Assembly (NCBI RefSeq): GCF_039545035.1
Contig: NZ_BAABRO010000012.1
Coordinates: 186,001 to 250,000 of the forward strand
From: Novipirellula caenicola
GTDB taxonomy: Bacteria; Planctomycetota; Planctomycetia; Pirellulales; Pirellulaceae
Reading direction: 5' to 3'
Length of the DNA stretch: 64,000 nucleotides
The notes under the pieces are model-generated. The model saw only the letters and a program-made list of their open reading frames with translations, made no database searches and was not told the DNA's origin. Each line of letters begins with the position of its first letter. The stretch's first letter is position 1. Below are positions 18,724-29,342 of the stretch, piece by piece. Made by a program: the position numbers and the translations under genes.

Positions 18724-21700
18724 TGAAAATGCCTCCCGTATCGATACCAGCGATCAGTTCCCAGAACGCTAGGTCTCGCATCTTCTTCACGTGCTTCTCC
18801 CCATCAACGTAAAGCGACTGATGCTTCTCAAGCTCACGTATTGAATTAATTAGCGAATCGATTTCGTCCTTCCCCGCAGTGTTAAACAGGGATTTGATGT
18901 CCTGCGATTTGATGCTGGCGACTCGGTGGATGATCCAGCTGAGGATGTAACCAGAGTAGTCGTTGTTGGCTGTCTTGAAGTGGGTTAGCTCTTGCGTAGA
19001 GAGAATCGTGCCGACGCCGAATTCGCGTCCTTCCTTGAGCAACTTGCGAAGTCCTGGGAACTCTTGCTTCATGAAGTTGTCCGCTTCGTCAACTAAAACA
19101 AACTTGGTTAACTGGCGATGTGGATCCTCGATCTTTGAGCTGCCTTTCTGATGCATCTGGGCAAAGAAGAGATCCAGCGTCAGCGCGACGACCAGGTTTT
19201 GAATTACTTGATCGTAGCCGGATAGGTTAATAACTGTGACCCCGTCAATCATGTCATACAGTGATTGAGCTTTTGTTTTGTCCGGCTCAAAGATTTCAAA
19301 GTTAATGAGCTCCGCGAGAGCTGCGTAAAGCGAGTCTTCATCGATCTTCTCTTGAGCGTTGTAAATCGCCCAGACGTCTTGAAGAGTAGGCGCCGGTTTC
19401 GACCAAGTCGATGGATCCGTCTTGAATATTCCTGCTGCCTCGTAAGCATCCATGACGAGTGAGTTGATGCGGTTCTGCTGCTTGTTGCCGAGGCCGAATG
19501 CTTTGGTGATAGTGGCGCGGAATTGGCTAGCCGTGTGCATCGGGAGCATTGGCTTGTTACCGAAGAGCGCAAAGGGATTGAACGGAAGACGATGAAGCTC
19601 AAGAACTTTTGCACCGGTGGCTTCCACAAAATCGGGCTTAACGTAATCCGCTTTGTAATCCAGAATCAATACTCCGATCGGTTGCCCGTCGACATTTGCA
19701 TCTTGGTTGCGGATGAGCTGCGTGACGAGGCTTTTGGTGAACTGAGTTTTCCCAGTGCCCATCGTGCCGATTATTGCGGTGTTGGGGTTGAGTACCTTCG
19801 TAGTGTTGGTTGGCTCCCAAAATACCTGCTCTTTAGTTCTCACATCAGTTCCAAACTCGATCCGCATGCTGCCTTGTGGAGCGGCTGGAACATCCGGCGT
19901 TGTGGGCAGATCCGGAACGATTGCGACTTTCGTCGAGACGACCACAGGCTGCTCGTTACCAGCCCCCGTGTTGGGCGGTTCTACAGGCGGCGTTTGCTGC
20001 AGACTTTCTGGTTCGCCGGCATTACCCCCTAGGAAGTACCGCGCGGGAATGTTTGGAAAATTCTCGGCGTGAATGCGCTCATCCAGCTTTGCCCTGGGAG
20101 TCTTGAGCAGCGACTGAAGATAGCTTGACGGCAGCTTCAGGGTTGCAACGCCTTCGCTATCGTGCCCGGTGGTCTCAAAGCAGGTTTCGCTATCCAGGTG
20201 TCCGATCACGAATGCCTCGGGATAGTTTTCAACCTCCGAAACGAGATAGTCGCCACGTAGCCACTCTTCGCGGTTTTCATGCAGCTCGGCAAAGTAGTCC
20301 GGGGGGAAAACTTCGTAAAGCTCGTATTTTTCAATTTGCATCAGCACTTGGCGGATGAACAAACTTCGATAGATTTTGCCTTCCAACGTTAGTGGGCCAA
20401 AGAGTCGATCGACGAGATATTCTCGGAGGTTTTTCGCCTGCTCGTGCGCCTTTTTGAAATCGCCCGCCCCGGTCTTTACCTCAATCGGGATGAGGTAAAG
20501 ATTTTTGTCCTTGAAGCCGGCGAATAGGACGTCGTCGGAGATGCGTCCAGTATTCGTCTTGTCTTTGTGATAGCGGGAAAAATCGCCATCGCTCATTCGC
20601 AATCCAATATTTCCTGACACTCGGATCATTTCAGCAACCGAGAGAGGAACCCAGGTGATGTCCGACTTCGAGACCAACGCACTCATCAGCTTCCATGCGC
20701 CGATGATTCCTTCACGTTCGCGACGAATCTTTTTGTTGGCGGTGACCATTTTCAACAGCCATTCGCCGTTAAATGCGTTGAACTCGCCAACCGCGTCATC
20801 CGAGCCGTGCTGTAAAACATCTCGGTACAGTTCCGACTGTTTCGTTACCGTAATTGCGTCGTACCCAGCCGAGTTGGTGTACTGATCCGAAAAGTGAATG
20901 AGAACGACGTCTTTTGTCTTTTCGAAGAATTTCAGCGTCACCTTCGGGTCAATGATCGTGATCCAGAGTGAACTGTCGTAGGATCGGTCAAGCAGCTCGC
21001 GAAACGAATCGCTGACCGCGAGCCGGATTGCGGAACTGTTGTTGTAGGTTTCGTTAGCGGCGATCAGTGGCTGCTGAAGCGTTCCAACAAGTCGCGCCAG
21101 TTCAAGGTGTGGTAGCTCCGCTGTATCGACATCCTGGAGACCAAATCCCGTGTAGTAGTTTTGGTTTTCGGAACAGGATGCTTCACCGTTCAGAAGCCCG
21201 TCACACGCTACTCCCGATATGTGGTTGTTGATGTCAATGCTGACTCGCTCTACCTTTTGATTGTTTCGGAAAAGAGTCAAGTGAGCATAGGCCTGTTGAT
21301 CTACATCCAAGACGCGGAACTTACTGAATGTCAGTCTTGATCGGAGCAAATCAATAATAGAGTCGGCATTTTTCTTGGTTTTTCCATGGTCGAGCCGGTA
21401 CTGTTTTCTGATCTTGCTGTGAGTTCCGAGTTCCGCAAAACGATCAAACTCAGTTTCGCTGAGTGCATCGTCGTATAAGTTCACATGGATTTTTTCCGAC
21501 TCTTTCCCATTGTCACGGAAGTACTCCAGAATCCCAATGAACACTTCACGGTTATCGCCATTATTGACCGAGTTGATTAACAGTGGAGCGTCCGTTCCGT
21601 CCTTGAACAGTTCGTCGAATGTCTTGACAAATTCTTCAATCTTCTCCTTTGTCAGACGCGTTACGTATTCGTAACTGCTCTCTTCCTGTGGGACGATTTC

Positions 21701-23848
21701 GAGCCAGTATGCGTTTTCGTCGACGGCTTGCGTGTAGCAATACCCGTGCTCGGCTGAATAGACGTAAGGCAATAATCCGCGAGCATTTAACCGTCGACGT
21801 GTTACACCGGGGACCTCTTTGAACGAGCGGTTGTCGGCGTCACGCGTAATTTCGGTTGCCAAGTGCCGGTAGTATGAAAGAATTAAAGGATGAAATGGCG
21901 TAAGGAATCGCCGGCCGTCGAATATGGCACTTCCGAGCTTCATCACATCGCGAACAGAGTCGTCGAGGCTTTTGCCAAGTTCGATCGTCTTCAAGAAAGC
22001 TTGGTATTCGGTGACGTACCCTCCCACGAGATCGATCATTTCCGGACCCCAGGAGGCTAAACTAGGGATCGTTTCATGGTCCTTGAAGTAGTTATTAAGC
22101 TTGTTCCATGCATTGAACAATTCGGGAGCTGCTTCTCGAATTTTGGCGATCGGTTTTGAGCTCCCATCGTCGCCGTAGCAAAGTAGTTTTTCATCGACGA
22201 ACTGTTGCTCGACGTTAAGTATCTTAAAGCGAACTGCGATAACGTTGGTTTCCTTGTTATCTATGACAACACGCTGAGTTTTCGGCAGGAACTTTCCGTT
22301 GTAGTTGTCGTCGAAAAGGCGGTTAAACCTTCCTTCGTCCATCAGCAAAGGAAGCGTTAGCGACTGCTGGCTCATTTCACCTTCAACGTTGAATCGCAGT
22401 GACGCACCCTGACTTTCAACTTCGAAGGACACGAGGTCCGACTCTTCGTGCATCGAACCATAGTCGACGGTCCCGTGTTCCGATCTTGAAACCGACTGGT
22501 CGTTGTCCGTCAGTTGCCATCTTGCTGAGATTTCAGGGTTAATCGAAAGCTCACGTTCGTCTGTCTGAAGTAAAACGAATCGTTTTTCTGGATTGTCATT
22601 CGTGTTGATTAGAAAAGAGTTCTCAAAGCCGCTGATATGGAATTGTCCTTCTTTCAGAACGAGAATGCTGAACACAAAGCGTTCCGATGTTTTGCTGCGA
22701 TCGAGTCGCACGCGAAATGACTCGGGCGATTCACGAATCGGCAACGATAACAATAAGGTGCTAGAGTTCTTTCTTTTATTGGGCTTAACTACAATCTTCG
22801 ACTGCGCAGCAACCTCTTTATTGTGCTCTACCTTCACCTCCGGTTCCATCAAGTCATCGCTAATAAACTCAATCGCGAGTTCGATACTTTCCGCTTCTGG
22901 CTTCGAAACCAGGATGATGCTCTTTCGGCGCTTTCCTGTTGCTGTTTCGGAAAAGTTGCGTGGCCCGATGACGGTGCACGAATCGGAAAGGAGGCTGACA
23001 AACTCAAGCTTGCTATCCTCTTGTGAATTCAGCTCATTTTTTATGATCTGCAAATCGAGGTCAGGCCATTTCACGTCGCTTGAGTCATTGAAGTGTTTTT
23101 TCTCGAACGCCTCGCTGATGCCGAGACGCTCCGCAACTTCATCTGGGAAATGGTGCGTCGCGTGATCGAATTCGTCATGCAACCGGCGGTTGTCTTGTAG
23201 ACGTTTTTTGATCTGCTGAGGTTTGTCCATGTCCGTCAAACCGCTGTCGTTGAACAGCCCAAGCGGGCGCAAGTCCAATCCTTCCTGTTCAGCGATGGAG
23301 TCGTGAATTTTTCTAAAACCGAAAACACTCCCGCCTTCGTCAGCGATAGCCTCGGCCTGCCATTGCAGAATGCATTTGTACACGTTCCCCGATTTTCCGG
23401 CAGCATTCGCAAGTCTAAGTAGTGACTCTTGAACCTCAGCAGGCGACCATGCCGCGCCGTTACTGGCCAAGTCGATTGCACTGTTGACTAAAGTATCCAA
23501 AAGACTGTTGTGGATAATCAGCAGGCTAGTTTGCTTAAAGACATCGTCTTGCTCGGCCACCCGGTCACGGAGCATCGAGATGTAGTTTTCGTTGAAGCCT
23601 CCAGTTACTTCAGTGGTATCTGCATGCGCAACGCAGAGCACCCGTACTCCACCGATTTGCAGGAACGGGATCTTCGTGCCATGAACATCAATGGAGCTGG
23701 ACGCTGACGCGTGAAGCTGCGAGATCATGCGTGTCGTGTTACTACTGTCCGATGAGCGAAACTGATACCGTTCACCAGCAGTTGCACGCGTTTCGAGCCA
23801 TTGGGTGAGCTGTACCGCTAAGAAAGCATCAAATCGTGTTTCGGACAT
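18710..23848 (-). CDS. dptH: DptH/DndH, giant HerA/FtsK-like ATPase of phosphorothioate-dependent restriction
   Basis: About 1712 aa, taking the ATG at 23848 (MSETRFDAFLAVQL) that follows a GGAG. The N-terminal 1300 residues are poorly characterised; a segment around FAGFKDKNLYLIPIEVKTGAG resembles a PD-(D/E)XK nuclease strand (E-x-K). The C-terminal third is a HerA/FtsK-type ATPase: Walker A IGTMGTGKTQF near 1360, Walker B KFVLVDEADNFM near 1588 and a downstream STQELTHF motif. DptH works with DptF and DptG to restrict DNA lacking the modification. It overlaps the end of dptG. Confidence 0.88.
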   Translation of the reverse strand: MSETRFDAFLAVQLTQWLETRATAGERYQFRSSDSSNTTRMISQLHASASSSIDVHGTKIPFLQIGGVRVLCVAHADTTEVTGGFNENYISMLRDRVAEQDDVFKQTSLLIIHNSLLDTLVNSAIDLASNGAAWSPAEVQESLLRLANAAGKSGNVYKCILQWQAEAIADEGGSVFGFRKIHDSIAEQEGLDLRPLGLFNDSGLTDMDKPQQIKKRLQDNRRLHDEFDHATHHFPDEVAERLGISEAFEKKHFNDSSDVKWPDLDLQIIKNELNSQEDSKLEFVSLLSDSCTVIGPRNFSETATGKRRKSIILVSKPEAESIELAIEFISDDLMEPEVKVEHNKEVAAQSKIVVKPNKRKNSSTLLLSLPIRESPESFRVRLDRSKTSERFVFSILVLKEGQFHISGFENSFLINTNDNPEKRFVLLQTDERELSINPEISARWQLTDNDQSVSRSEHGTVDYGSMHEESDLVSFEVESQGASLRFNVEGEMSQQSLTLPLLMDEGRFNRLFDDNYNGKFLPKTQRVVIDNKETNVIAVRFKILNVEQQFVDEKLLCYGDDGSSKPIAKIREAAPELFNAWNKLNNYFKDHETIPSLASWGPEMIDLVGGYVTEYQAFLKTIELGKSLDDSVRDVMKLGSAIFDGRRFLTPFHPLILSYYRHLATEITRDADNRSFKEVPGVTRRRLNARGLLPYVYSAEHGYCYTQAVDENAYWLEIVPQEESSYEYVTRLTKEKIEEFVKTFDELFKDGTDAPLLINSVNNGDNREVFIGILEYFRDNGKESEKIHVNLYDDALSETEFDRFAELGTHSKIRKQYRLDHGKTKKNADSIIDLLRSRLTFSKFRVLDVDQQAYAHLTLFRNNQKVERVSIDINNHISGVACDGLLNGEASCSENQNYYTGFGLQDVDTAELPHLELARLVGTLQQPLIAANETYNNSSAIRLAVSDSFRELLDRSYDSSLWITIIDPKVTLKFFEKTKDVVLIHFSDQYTNSAGYDAITVTKQSELYRDVLQHGSDDAVGEFNAFNGEWLLKMVTANKKIRREREGIIGAWKLMSALVSKSDITWVPLSVAEMIRVSGNIGLRMSDGDFSRYHKDKTNTGRISDDVLFAGFKDKNLYLIPIEVKTGAGDFKKAHEQAKNLREYLVDRLFGPLTLEGKIYRSLFIRQVLMQIEKYELYEVFPPDYFAELHENREEWLRGDYLVSEVENYPEAFVIGHLDSETCFETTGHDSEGVATLKLPSSYLQSLLKTPRAKLDERIHAENFPNIPARYFLGGNAGEPESLQQTPPVEPPNTGAGNEQPVVVSTKVAIVPDLPTTPDVPAAPQGSMRIEFGTDVRTKEQVFWEPTNTTKVLNPNTAIIGTMGTGKTQFTKSLVTQLIRNQDANVDGQPIGVLILDYKADYVKPDFVEATGAKVLELHRLPFNPFALFGNKPMLPMHTASQFRATITKAFGLGNKQQNRINSLVMDAYEAAGIFKTDPSTWSKPAPTLQDVWAIYNAQEKIDEDSLYAALAELINFEIFEPDKTKAQSLYDMIDGVTVINLSGYDQVIQNLVVALTLDLFFAQMHQKGSSKIEDPHRQLTKFVLVDEADNFMKQEFPGLRKLLKEGREFGVGTILSTQELTHFKTANNDYSGYILSWIIHRVASIKSQDIKSLFNTAGKDEIDSLINSIRELEKHQSLYVDGEKHVKKMRDLAFWELIAGIDTGGIFNADA

Positions 23849-25160
23849 AGACCGCATCTCCACTGTCGCTCATGCGGTCGACGTTTCCGACTCGCTCGTA
23901 AAAGTTAATTAGTGCTTGCTGAGAACTCTTGTCGAAATAAAAACCACGAGATTGAAATTCGGCAAGCAATGTCTGAAAACGAAGGGGGCTTCGATTAGCT
24001 ATCGCAAGGTTCGTAAGCAGCAATAAGAAATCCTGATTGACGACCAGCACCTTGCTCGACCGTCCTCTTGCTTGGATGAAGTTATTTGCTACACCCGTTT
24101 CGAAAAATTTTATGTAGGTAGCATTGACGCTGTGCCGATCTCCCTTGGCGGACTTGTCAAATTGTTTGATTCCGTAAGTAGTAAGCTGCTGCATGCATTC
24201 AATCGCATTTGAAGGCTTGCGGTTTGTCGGATGGAGTTTGCGTTTCTTTCGAAACTCTTCAGCAAACTTGGATACCTCTGCAAACACAACATCATGCTGC
24301 TCGGCCGAAGTGCTGCGAACAGCATTTGCAAACGCCCACAAGGGTTCTTTGGGGACAGTTGAGTCGTTGTTGAGGTACTCAAGCATACTTAAGATCGGGA
24401 AGACATCTGCCATGCGTGGGGCGACTGACCGATATCCTCCTTTCATAACCAAGGTGCGTTCACTACTCGCTTTTTCCGTATCTAGAATGAAATAGAGAGG
24501 TTTGCTGCTTGGGACTTCACCATTAGTCCAGTTCTTAATATTGAGCCCAAGCTGTGAGCAATAAATAAACGTGTACAACTCAATACAACTAGTAAGCTGG
24601 TCCAAGAAATAATCTGGATGCTTACTAAGGAACAGCACGTCGCGCCTGAAATTCTCTGCGACGAACGGAAGATAACAAGCCTCAGTTGGTTGAACGCGGG
24701 GCTCCTGCAAATTTTGGCTTAGGATGTCCAGGAATATGCGTTCGATAAAATTCATTCCACTGTCAAAATCAAGCTGACTCGCGCCTTGACTGACAAATCC
24801 ACGAAACAGGTCGATCAAGTATTTCGTTGAAGTGTTGCATTTTTCTTGCGACCGAAGAAGCAAGAATTCCGGCGCAGTTTTGGCGATGGTTGCATCAGAG
24901 AAGTACATTTCCTCAAGGTCCACAAGGACATCAGGATCGCTTAACTTGTCTTTTAGATGGTCGAGGCACTGGGTTTTGTATTTTTCGAATGAAAAGTTTT
25001 TTTTGACATGTTTCCCCATCAATGTCGACAGCACGTTACAGCCCACGACGTCGTAGTCAAACTCTTTAGCTCCTTTGCGATACGGAAGAAAAGAATAAAT
25101 CTTGTTGTCACCGATTTTCTGATCGTTAAGCCTGGCAAGTTGATTGAGCAGGTGTTGCAT
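23829..25160 (-). CDS. dptG: DptG/DndG, phosphorothioate-dependent restriction protein
   Basis: The 443-aa protein starts MQHLLNQLARLNDQKIGDNK and shows FLPYRKGAKEFDYDVVGCNV early on, as in DptG. There is no obvious enzymatic motif. It lies between dptF and dptH with overlaps at both ends (1 base with dptF, about 20 with dptH), the canonical F-G-H order. DptG is a required but biochemically poorly understood partner in restriction. Confidence 0.82.
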   Translation of the reverse strand: MQHLLNQLARLNDQKIGDNKIYSFLPYRKGAKEFDYDVVGCNVLSTLMGKHVKKNFSFEKYKTQCLDHLKDKLSDPDVLVDLEEMYFSDATIAKTAPEFLLLRSQEKCNTSTKYLIDLFRGFVSQGASQLDFDSGMNFIERIFLDILSQNLQEPRVQPTEACYLPFVAENFRRDVLFLSKHPDYFLDQLTSCIELYTFIYCSQLGLNIKNWTNGEVPSSKPLYFILDTEKASSERTLVMKGGYRSVAPRMADVFPILSMLEYLNNDSTVPKEPLWAFANAVRSTSAEQHDVVFAEVSKFAEEFRKKRKLHPTNRKPSNAIECMQQLTTYGIKQFDKSAKGDRHSVNATYIKFFETGVANNFIQARGRSSKVLVVNQDFLLLLTNLAIANRSPLRFQTLLAEFQSRGFYFDKSSQQALINFYERVGNVDRMSDSGDAVYVRNTI

Positions 25161-26743
25161 TATCGACGCTCCACAATGATCTCGTCTTCATATTCGTTGT
25201 TTTCCAACTTCCATTCCGATCCGTCAGTTTGGATATAGAGCCAATCCGTTTTTCTGACAATCCGACGTATTCCCTCAACCAATTCCTCGAGTTTGACCAC
25301 CGTCGTTTTATCGTGGGTGTTTGGACGGTATCCGTGGTTTATTTTTCTCGCTAGCTCAAGGAAGCTTACTGACACCGGAACCGGTCCAATTTTTTCGTCA
25401 CCCACCTTTAGGTACGTATCAAAGCTGCGTAGCTGCGTTGGCGCTTCACTCGCCAAGCGGCTCAGCTCAGGCTGTATAGGAGAATTGGCCGAAAGAGCAA
25501 ACCCATTGGGTTTCCCAAGCAAGAAACGGTCTCGTTGAATCTCTGGTGCGAAGCGATTCGCAAAGCTGGTCACCGCTGAGATAAAAGTATCGTTATAGAA
25601 TTTCCGTAATCTTGTACGCTTTTCTTTGTTGTCACCATCGTAGTCCCGATGAAGTTGCCATATGTCGCGAAACTCGTCGAACAATTCTCGCTTAAGATCG
25701 TCGCGAAACCGATGATGGAAATTGTTACTCAGTTCTACGTCTTGCATGACATAAAACAGCCGCACCCATGATCGCGACTCAGTGAGTTCCAAACCAAATT
25801 CGCTGCGAATGTCATCCCTGAACACTTGGAATTCTGGAGAGATCAGCCCCAGCGACGTTTTTACCTGAAAGAGGTCAAGTGACTTTGATCTCGCATGACA
25901 TGGATCCAGCATGCGCAATGAATCGAACAGCTCAGAGCCTTTGCCGCAGAAAATATTGTCAAACAACGAGCCTTTTCCGCCAAGGATTTGATAGACAAAA
26001 TCCAACACGGTCCGGGCAGTGAGGAACTGATCGAATTTCAAGTGGGCATAAAAGAGCAGCGAACAAATTCGCTGCTGTACTTCGGGTACGCAGAGCAAAG
26101 CGTAGTTTCGACTGAGATCCGTCCCATCTGGACTGTTTTTCCATTGAGCATAAATTGGATTCTTATCATCCATCGCACAAATGCGTTTAAGAAGTGGACC
26201 GATGAAAGGAGCTTCAATTAAGTCTCCTTTCAAGTTGAATTTGGGGGATTGCTCGAAATTGATGAAAACATGTTCCGCGTTAGACACATCCTGCCCAGAC
26301 AAGAATTTGCTGATCGAACGCTTAATATCGCTATGGGCTAGATCACCTTCGGCAGCAAAGTTTCCCAGCATTCCGATGTTGATCCCGACAACTAGAGGTT
26401 TGGTAGCCTTTTTGTACTCTGCAAACTTGTCGTCCAGCGTTTGAATTGCATCTTTACCTGGATCGAAACTATGAGTTGCATCGAGATGAAACTCGAAAGT
26501 GCTCGAGTACTTGTTATGGATCCGGCAGAAAATCTCAGACTTCCCGTCACCACTTGATCCACATAAAAAGATGATTCGCTTTTTTGTCGATTCCTCAATC
26601 GTTCCAATCAGCGATTTCTCGATGGGCGTTTTGACATAGAGATAATTCTTCAACTTCTCGGCGTCGACACTCGAGGAGTTAAGAGTAGTGACCGCTTGCG
26701 CAGATCCCTTGGAGAGCATTTCGATCGTTTGCTTCAGCGACAT
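25160..26743 (-). CDS. dptF: DptF/DndF, P-loop NTPase of phosphorothioate-dependent restriction
   Basis: The 527-aa protein starts MSLKQTIEMLSKGSAQAV. Walker A FLCGSSGDGKSEIF (62-69) is followed by HLDATHSFDPGKDAI, typical of DptF. It is the first gene of the leftward dptFGH operon, whose promoter must lie in the gap up to 27031. The protein is a presumed ATPase that cooperates with DptG and DptH. Confidence 0.87.
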   Translation of the reverse strand: MSLKQTIEMLSKGSAQAVTTLNSSSVDAEKLKNYLYVKTPIEKSLIGTIEESTKKRIIFLCGSSGDGKSEIFCRIHNKYSSTFEFHLDATHSFDPGKDAIQTLDDKFAEYKKATKPLVVGINIGMLGNFAAEGDLAHSDIKRSISKFLSGQDVSNAEHVFINFEQSPKFNLKGDLIEAPFIGPLLKRICAMDDKNPIYAQWKNSPDGTDLSRNYALLCVPEVQQRICSLLFYAHLKFDQFLTARTVLDFVYQILGGKGSLFDNIFCGKGSELFDSLRMLDPCHARSKSLDLFQVKTSLGLISPEFQVFRDDIRSEFGLELTESRSWVRLFYVMQDVELSNNFHHRFRDDLKRELFDEFRDIWQLHRDYDGDNKEKRTRLRKFYNDTFISAVTSFANRFAPEIQRDRFLLGKPNGFALSANSPIQPELSRLASEAPTQLRSFDTYLKVGDEKIGPVPVSVSFLELARKINHGYRPNTHDKTTVVKLEELVEGIRRIVRKTDWLYIQTDGSEWKLENNEYEDEIIVERR

Positions 26744-27031
26744 AGAGCTTCCCGGTTCCGATACAAATCAACCGTCTAGACGAGTTCAAATAAAATATTC
26801 GCATCTCCGACTGGACTAAAGTCTCGGGTTGCCATGAATCGCTCCACCGAAATCGCAGATCGCCTAGAATGGGATTATTGTGGTTCATGCGAACGACAGA
26901 CACAAGCCTGTAACTGTGTCTCGAGACAATGTCTTGAACGAATCCTGCAAGACGTTACTTCAGAGCCAGTCAAAGCAGGGGGTGAGTCATCGTGTGCCAC
27001 TATTTGCACTTGGATTTTGATTGGCAGACAG

Positions 27032-29101
27032 ATGAGTGAGAGCATTAAGCGTCACAAGGCCGCGATTCGCCGGACAGAGCACTCTCTTCCAGTGAAATGC
27101 ATGGTTCGCGATCAATTGGTTACAACCGATCGGGTGATGTTCGATTATGGTTGCGGTCACGGAGACGATTTGACGGGACTGCAAGCTAGCGGGATCACTT
27201 GCTATGGGTTCGATCCGGCGTTTCGGCCTGATGCACCTAAGATTGCTTCTCCCGTTGTGAATCTTGGGTTTGTGCTGAATGTTATCGAGGACGTTGACGA
27301 ACGGTCCACGACGCTTAAAGATGCTTGGGAACTAGCGGAACAGGTACTCTGCGTGGCGGCACGCATCATCGTTAGCGACCAGAGTGGCGGTGACGTTGAA
27401 TACGGCGATGGCGTGCTGACCAGGATCGGTACGTTCCAAAAGTATTACACGCAAGCAGAACTGCGACAGTACTTGGAAGATGCACTCGGCCAGGAGTGTT
27501 TTCCGGCAGCTCCCGGTGTTTACTACATATTCCGCGACAAGGAGTTAAAGTCGACCTACTTGGCGTCGAAGTATCGCCGTCGCATCGCTGCACCACGGAA
27601 ACGAATCGCCGAAGTTCGATATGAAGAGCATCGAGACATACTAGATGCTTTGATCGAGGCAATCACGGAACTCGGCCGCCTACCCGAACCAGATGAGTTC
27701 GCCGCCTCGGAGCCCGTCATCGAGGTGTTCGGATCTCTGAAGCGGGCGTTCGCGTTAATTCGGCGAGTCACCTCCGACGATGACTGGGAAGTCGTTCGTA
27801 AGCAACGCAGCGAGGACTTGCTCGTTTACTTGGCACTCGCGAATTTTGGTAGACGCCCAAAGTTCTCGGAATTGTCTCTGAAATTCCAACGTGATGTGAA
27901 GGCGTTCTTTACCAGCTATAAGAATGCGTGTGAAGAAGCAGATCAGTTGATGTTTCGAGCCGGTGACCCTATGGAAATCGATGCGGCGTGTCAGCGGTCT
28001 CCCATTGGGCGGCTCTGCCCAAATTCGCTTTGGATTCACGAGTGCGTCCGGGATCAACTGGAACCTTTGCTGCGGATTTATGAGGGTTGCGCCCGTGCCT
28101 ACATCGGAAGCGTAGAGGATGCGAACCTCATTAAAATTCATCGTGTTTCTGGCAAGGTTTCCTACCTTGCTTGCCCTACGTTTGAAACGGATCCACATCC
28201 AATCACGACCGAAACAACAAAAATCTGGCTGCGGACTCTACGAGTCGGTTTTTACGAAACAGAGAGTCGAAACAATCCTCCGTTGCTGGACCGAAAGGAC
28301 CAAATGCTTGCCGCAGAGGATGAGCGGCGAGCCAAGTTCGAGCGGCTGACAAAGCAAGAATTCAAGCACGGCCTAATTCACGAAGGTGACGATTTTCTCA
28401 CGCGTGCCGTTTGGCAGGGAAATTTGCAAATGTTAGGTTTCTCGCACCGTGGACACCGGCTGGTGAAGTCGTCGCAAACATCGGCGAAACCGAAGGTAGT
28501 GTTGCCGAAGCGATGTTCAAAGCTCGGAGTTGGAAAGCGGATCGGCGGAGCAGTGTACGTCCACCGACAGTACGAAGACGTTTTGCGCGAAGCAGTGGCG
28601 ACTGCCAAGGCAACGCTGCCCAGTGGGTTCAGCTACACAGTCATCAAGCACAACGAATTAAACGGCAACGTCAGTTTCATTCACTGTCCTGATTTTGATA
28701 CCGCCGATGAACCATCGACAGGCGACTACGCGGTTGTTCGTTCCGACGGGTCGATCAAGCTGCACAGGGCTCTCGCGGATCCCTACATTTACCATCACAA
28801 ATGGCTGTTCGTTGCAGAGGACTACCAAGGATTCGATGTTGCCCAGAGTCAGAAGCGTTCCGCTGCGTGGATGTCTCTAGACAACGTTGACAAATCGCTT
28901 ATCGGTCGAGCGAGCTATTGGAACAAAGAGGTGGTGCCACGGCTAACGCAATCGCCCGAGGATGACTGGCTTCGCAGCGAGGAAGTACGGAAGCGACTCA
29001 AATTGACAACATGTGAGCTTGCTCACATGCGTGAAGCAGGAGAATTGCAGTTCAAAAAGCAAGGCAATGCGTATCTCTACAGGCCCCCGGCGTCCGAGTG
29101 A
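27032..29101 (+). CDS. DNA phosphorothioation-associated putative methyltransferase
   Basis: About 689 aa, taking the ATG at 27032 (MSESIKRHKAAIRRTEHSLP), which matches the usual N-terminus of this family; an upstream in-frame ATG at 26834 would add an atypical 66 residues. The SAM-binding motif MFDYGCGHGDDLTGL is followed by FVLNVIEDVDER. The C-terminus contains repeated domains with IHRVSGKVSYL and LACPTF. It is divergent from dptF and is a known companion of dnd loci. Its substrate is unknown. Confidence 0.82.
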   Translation: MSESIKRHKAAIRRTEHSLPVKCMVRDQLVTTDRVMFDYGCGHGDDLTGLQASGITCYGFDPAFRPDAPKIASPVVNLGFVLNVIEDVDERSTTLKDAWELAEQVLCVAARIIVSDQSGGDVEYGDGVLTRIGTFQKYYTQAELRQYLEDALGQECFPAAPGVYYIFRDKELKSTYLASKYRRRIAAPRKRIAEVRYEEHRDILDALIEAITELGRLPEPDEFAASEPVIEVFGSLKRAFALIRRVTSDDDWEVVRKQRSEDLLVYLALANFGRRPKFSELSLKFQRDVKAFFTSYKNACEEADQLMFRAGDPMEIDAACQRSPIGRLCPNSLWIHECVRDQLEPLLRIYEGCARAYIGSVEDANLIKIHRVSGKVSYLACPTFETDPHPITTETTKIWLRTLRVGFYETESRNNPPLLDRKDQMLAAEDERRAKFERLTKQEFKHGLIHEGDDFLTRAVWQGNLQMLGFSHRGHRLVKSSQTSAKPKVVLPKRCSKLGVGKRIGGAVYVHRQYEDVLREAVATAKATLPSGFSYTVIKHNELNGNVSFIHCPDFDTADEPSTGDYAVVRSDGSIKLHRALADPYIYHHKWLFVAEDYQGFDVAQSQKRSAAWMSLDNVDKSLIGRASYWNKEVVPRLTQSPEDDWLRSEEVRKRLKLTTCELAHMREAGELQFKKQGNAYLYRPPASE

Positions 29102-29251
29102 TCTGCCAGGTACTGCGGAAACATCATTCATGCTGGTTGTTCTTCGCGACTAAGTCGGTGGGCCCGTTTGAGGATAGCTGGGAACCGATAGCCAACTGAG
29201 ACAGTATCTACCCGCATCGGTTCAGTACAGCATCTTCAGAGACGACAGAAA

Positions 29252-29285
29252 AACGCCCGCGGGGGATTTCTCCTCCGCGGGCGCT
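29252..29285. terminator. Terminator-like GC hairpin
   Basis: GCCCGCGG and CCGCGGGC pair around a loop containing GATTTCTCC, with AAAAA on the left and TTCATT on the right. It lies between the rightward methyltransferase and leftward rsr, so it can separate the converging transcripts. Confidence 0.65.
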
Positions 29286-29294
29286 TCATTCGTA

Positions 29295-29341
29295 GCATAG
29301 GCTTCTAGCCTGTGTTTTTAAAAGTAAGATGCTTATCCCAC
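29295..29341. repeat. Planctomycete-type intergenic inverted repeat, variant copy
   Basis: The copy reads GCATAGGCTTCTAGCCTGTG, then a T/A-rich loop, then GATGCTTATCCCAC. It resembles the better copies at 31280-31336 and 32171-32227 and lies just downstream of the rsr stop. Confidence 0.45.
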
Positions 29342-29342
29342 T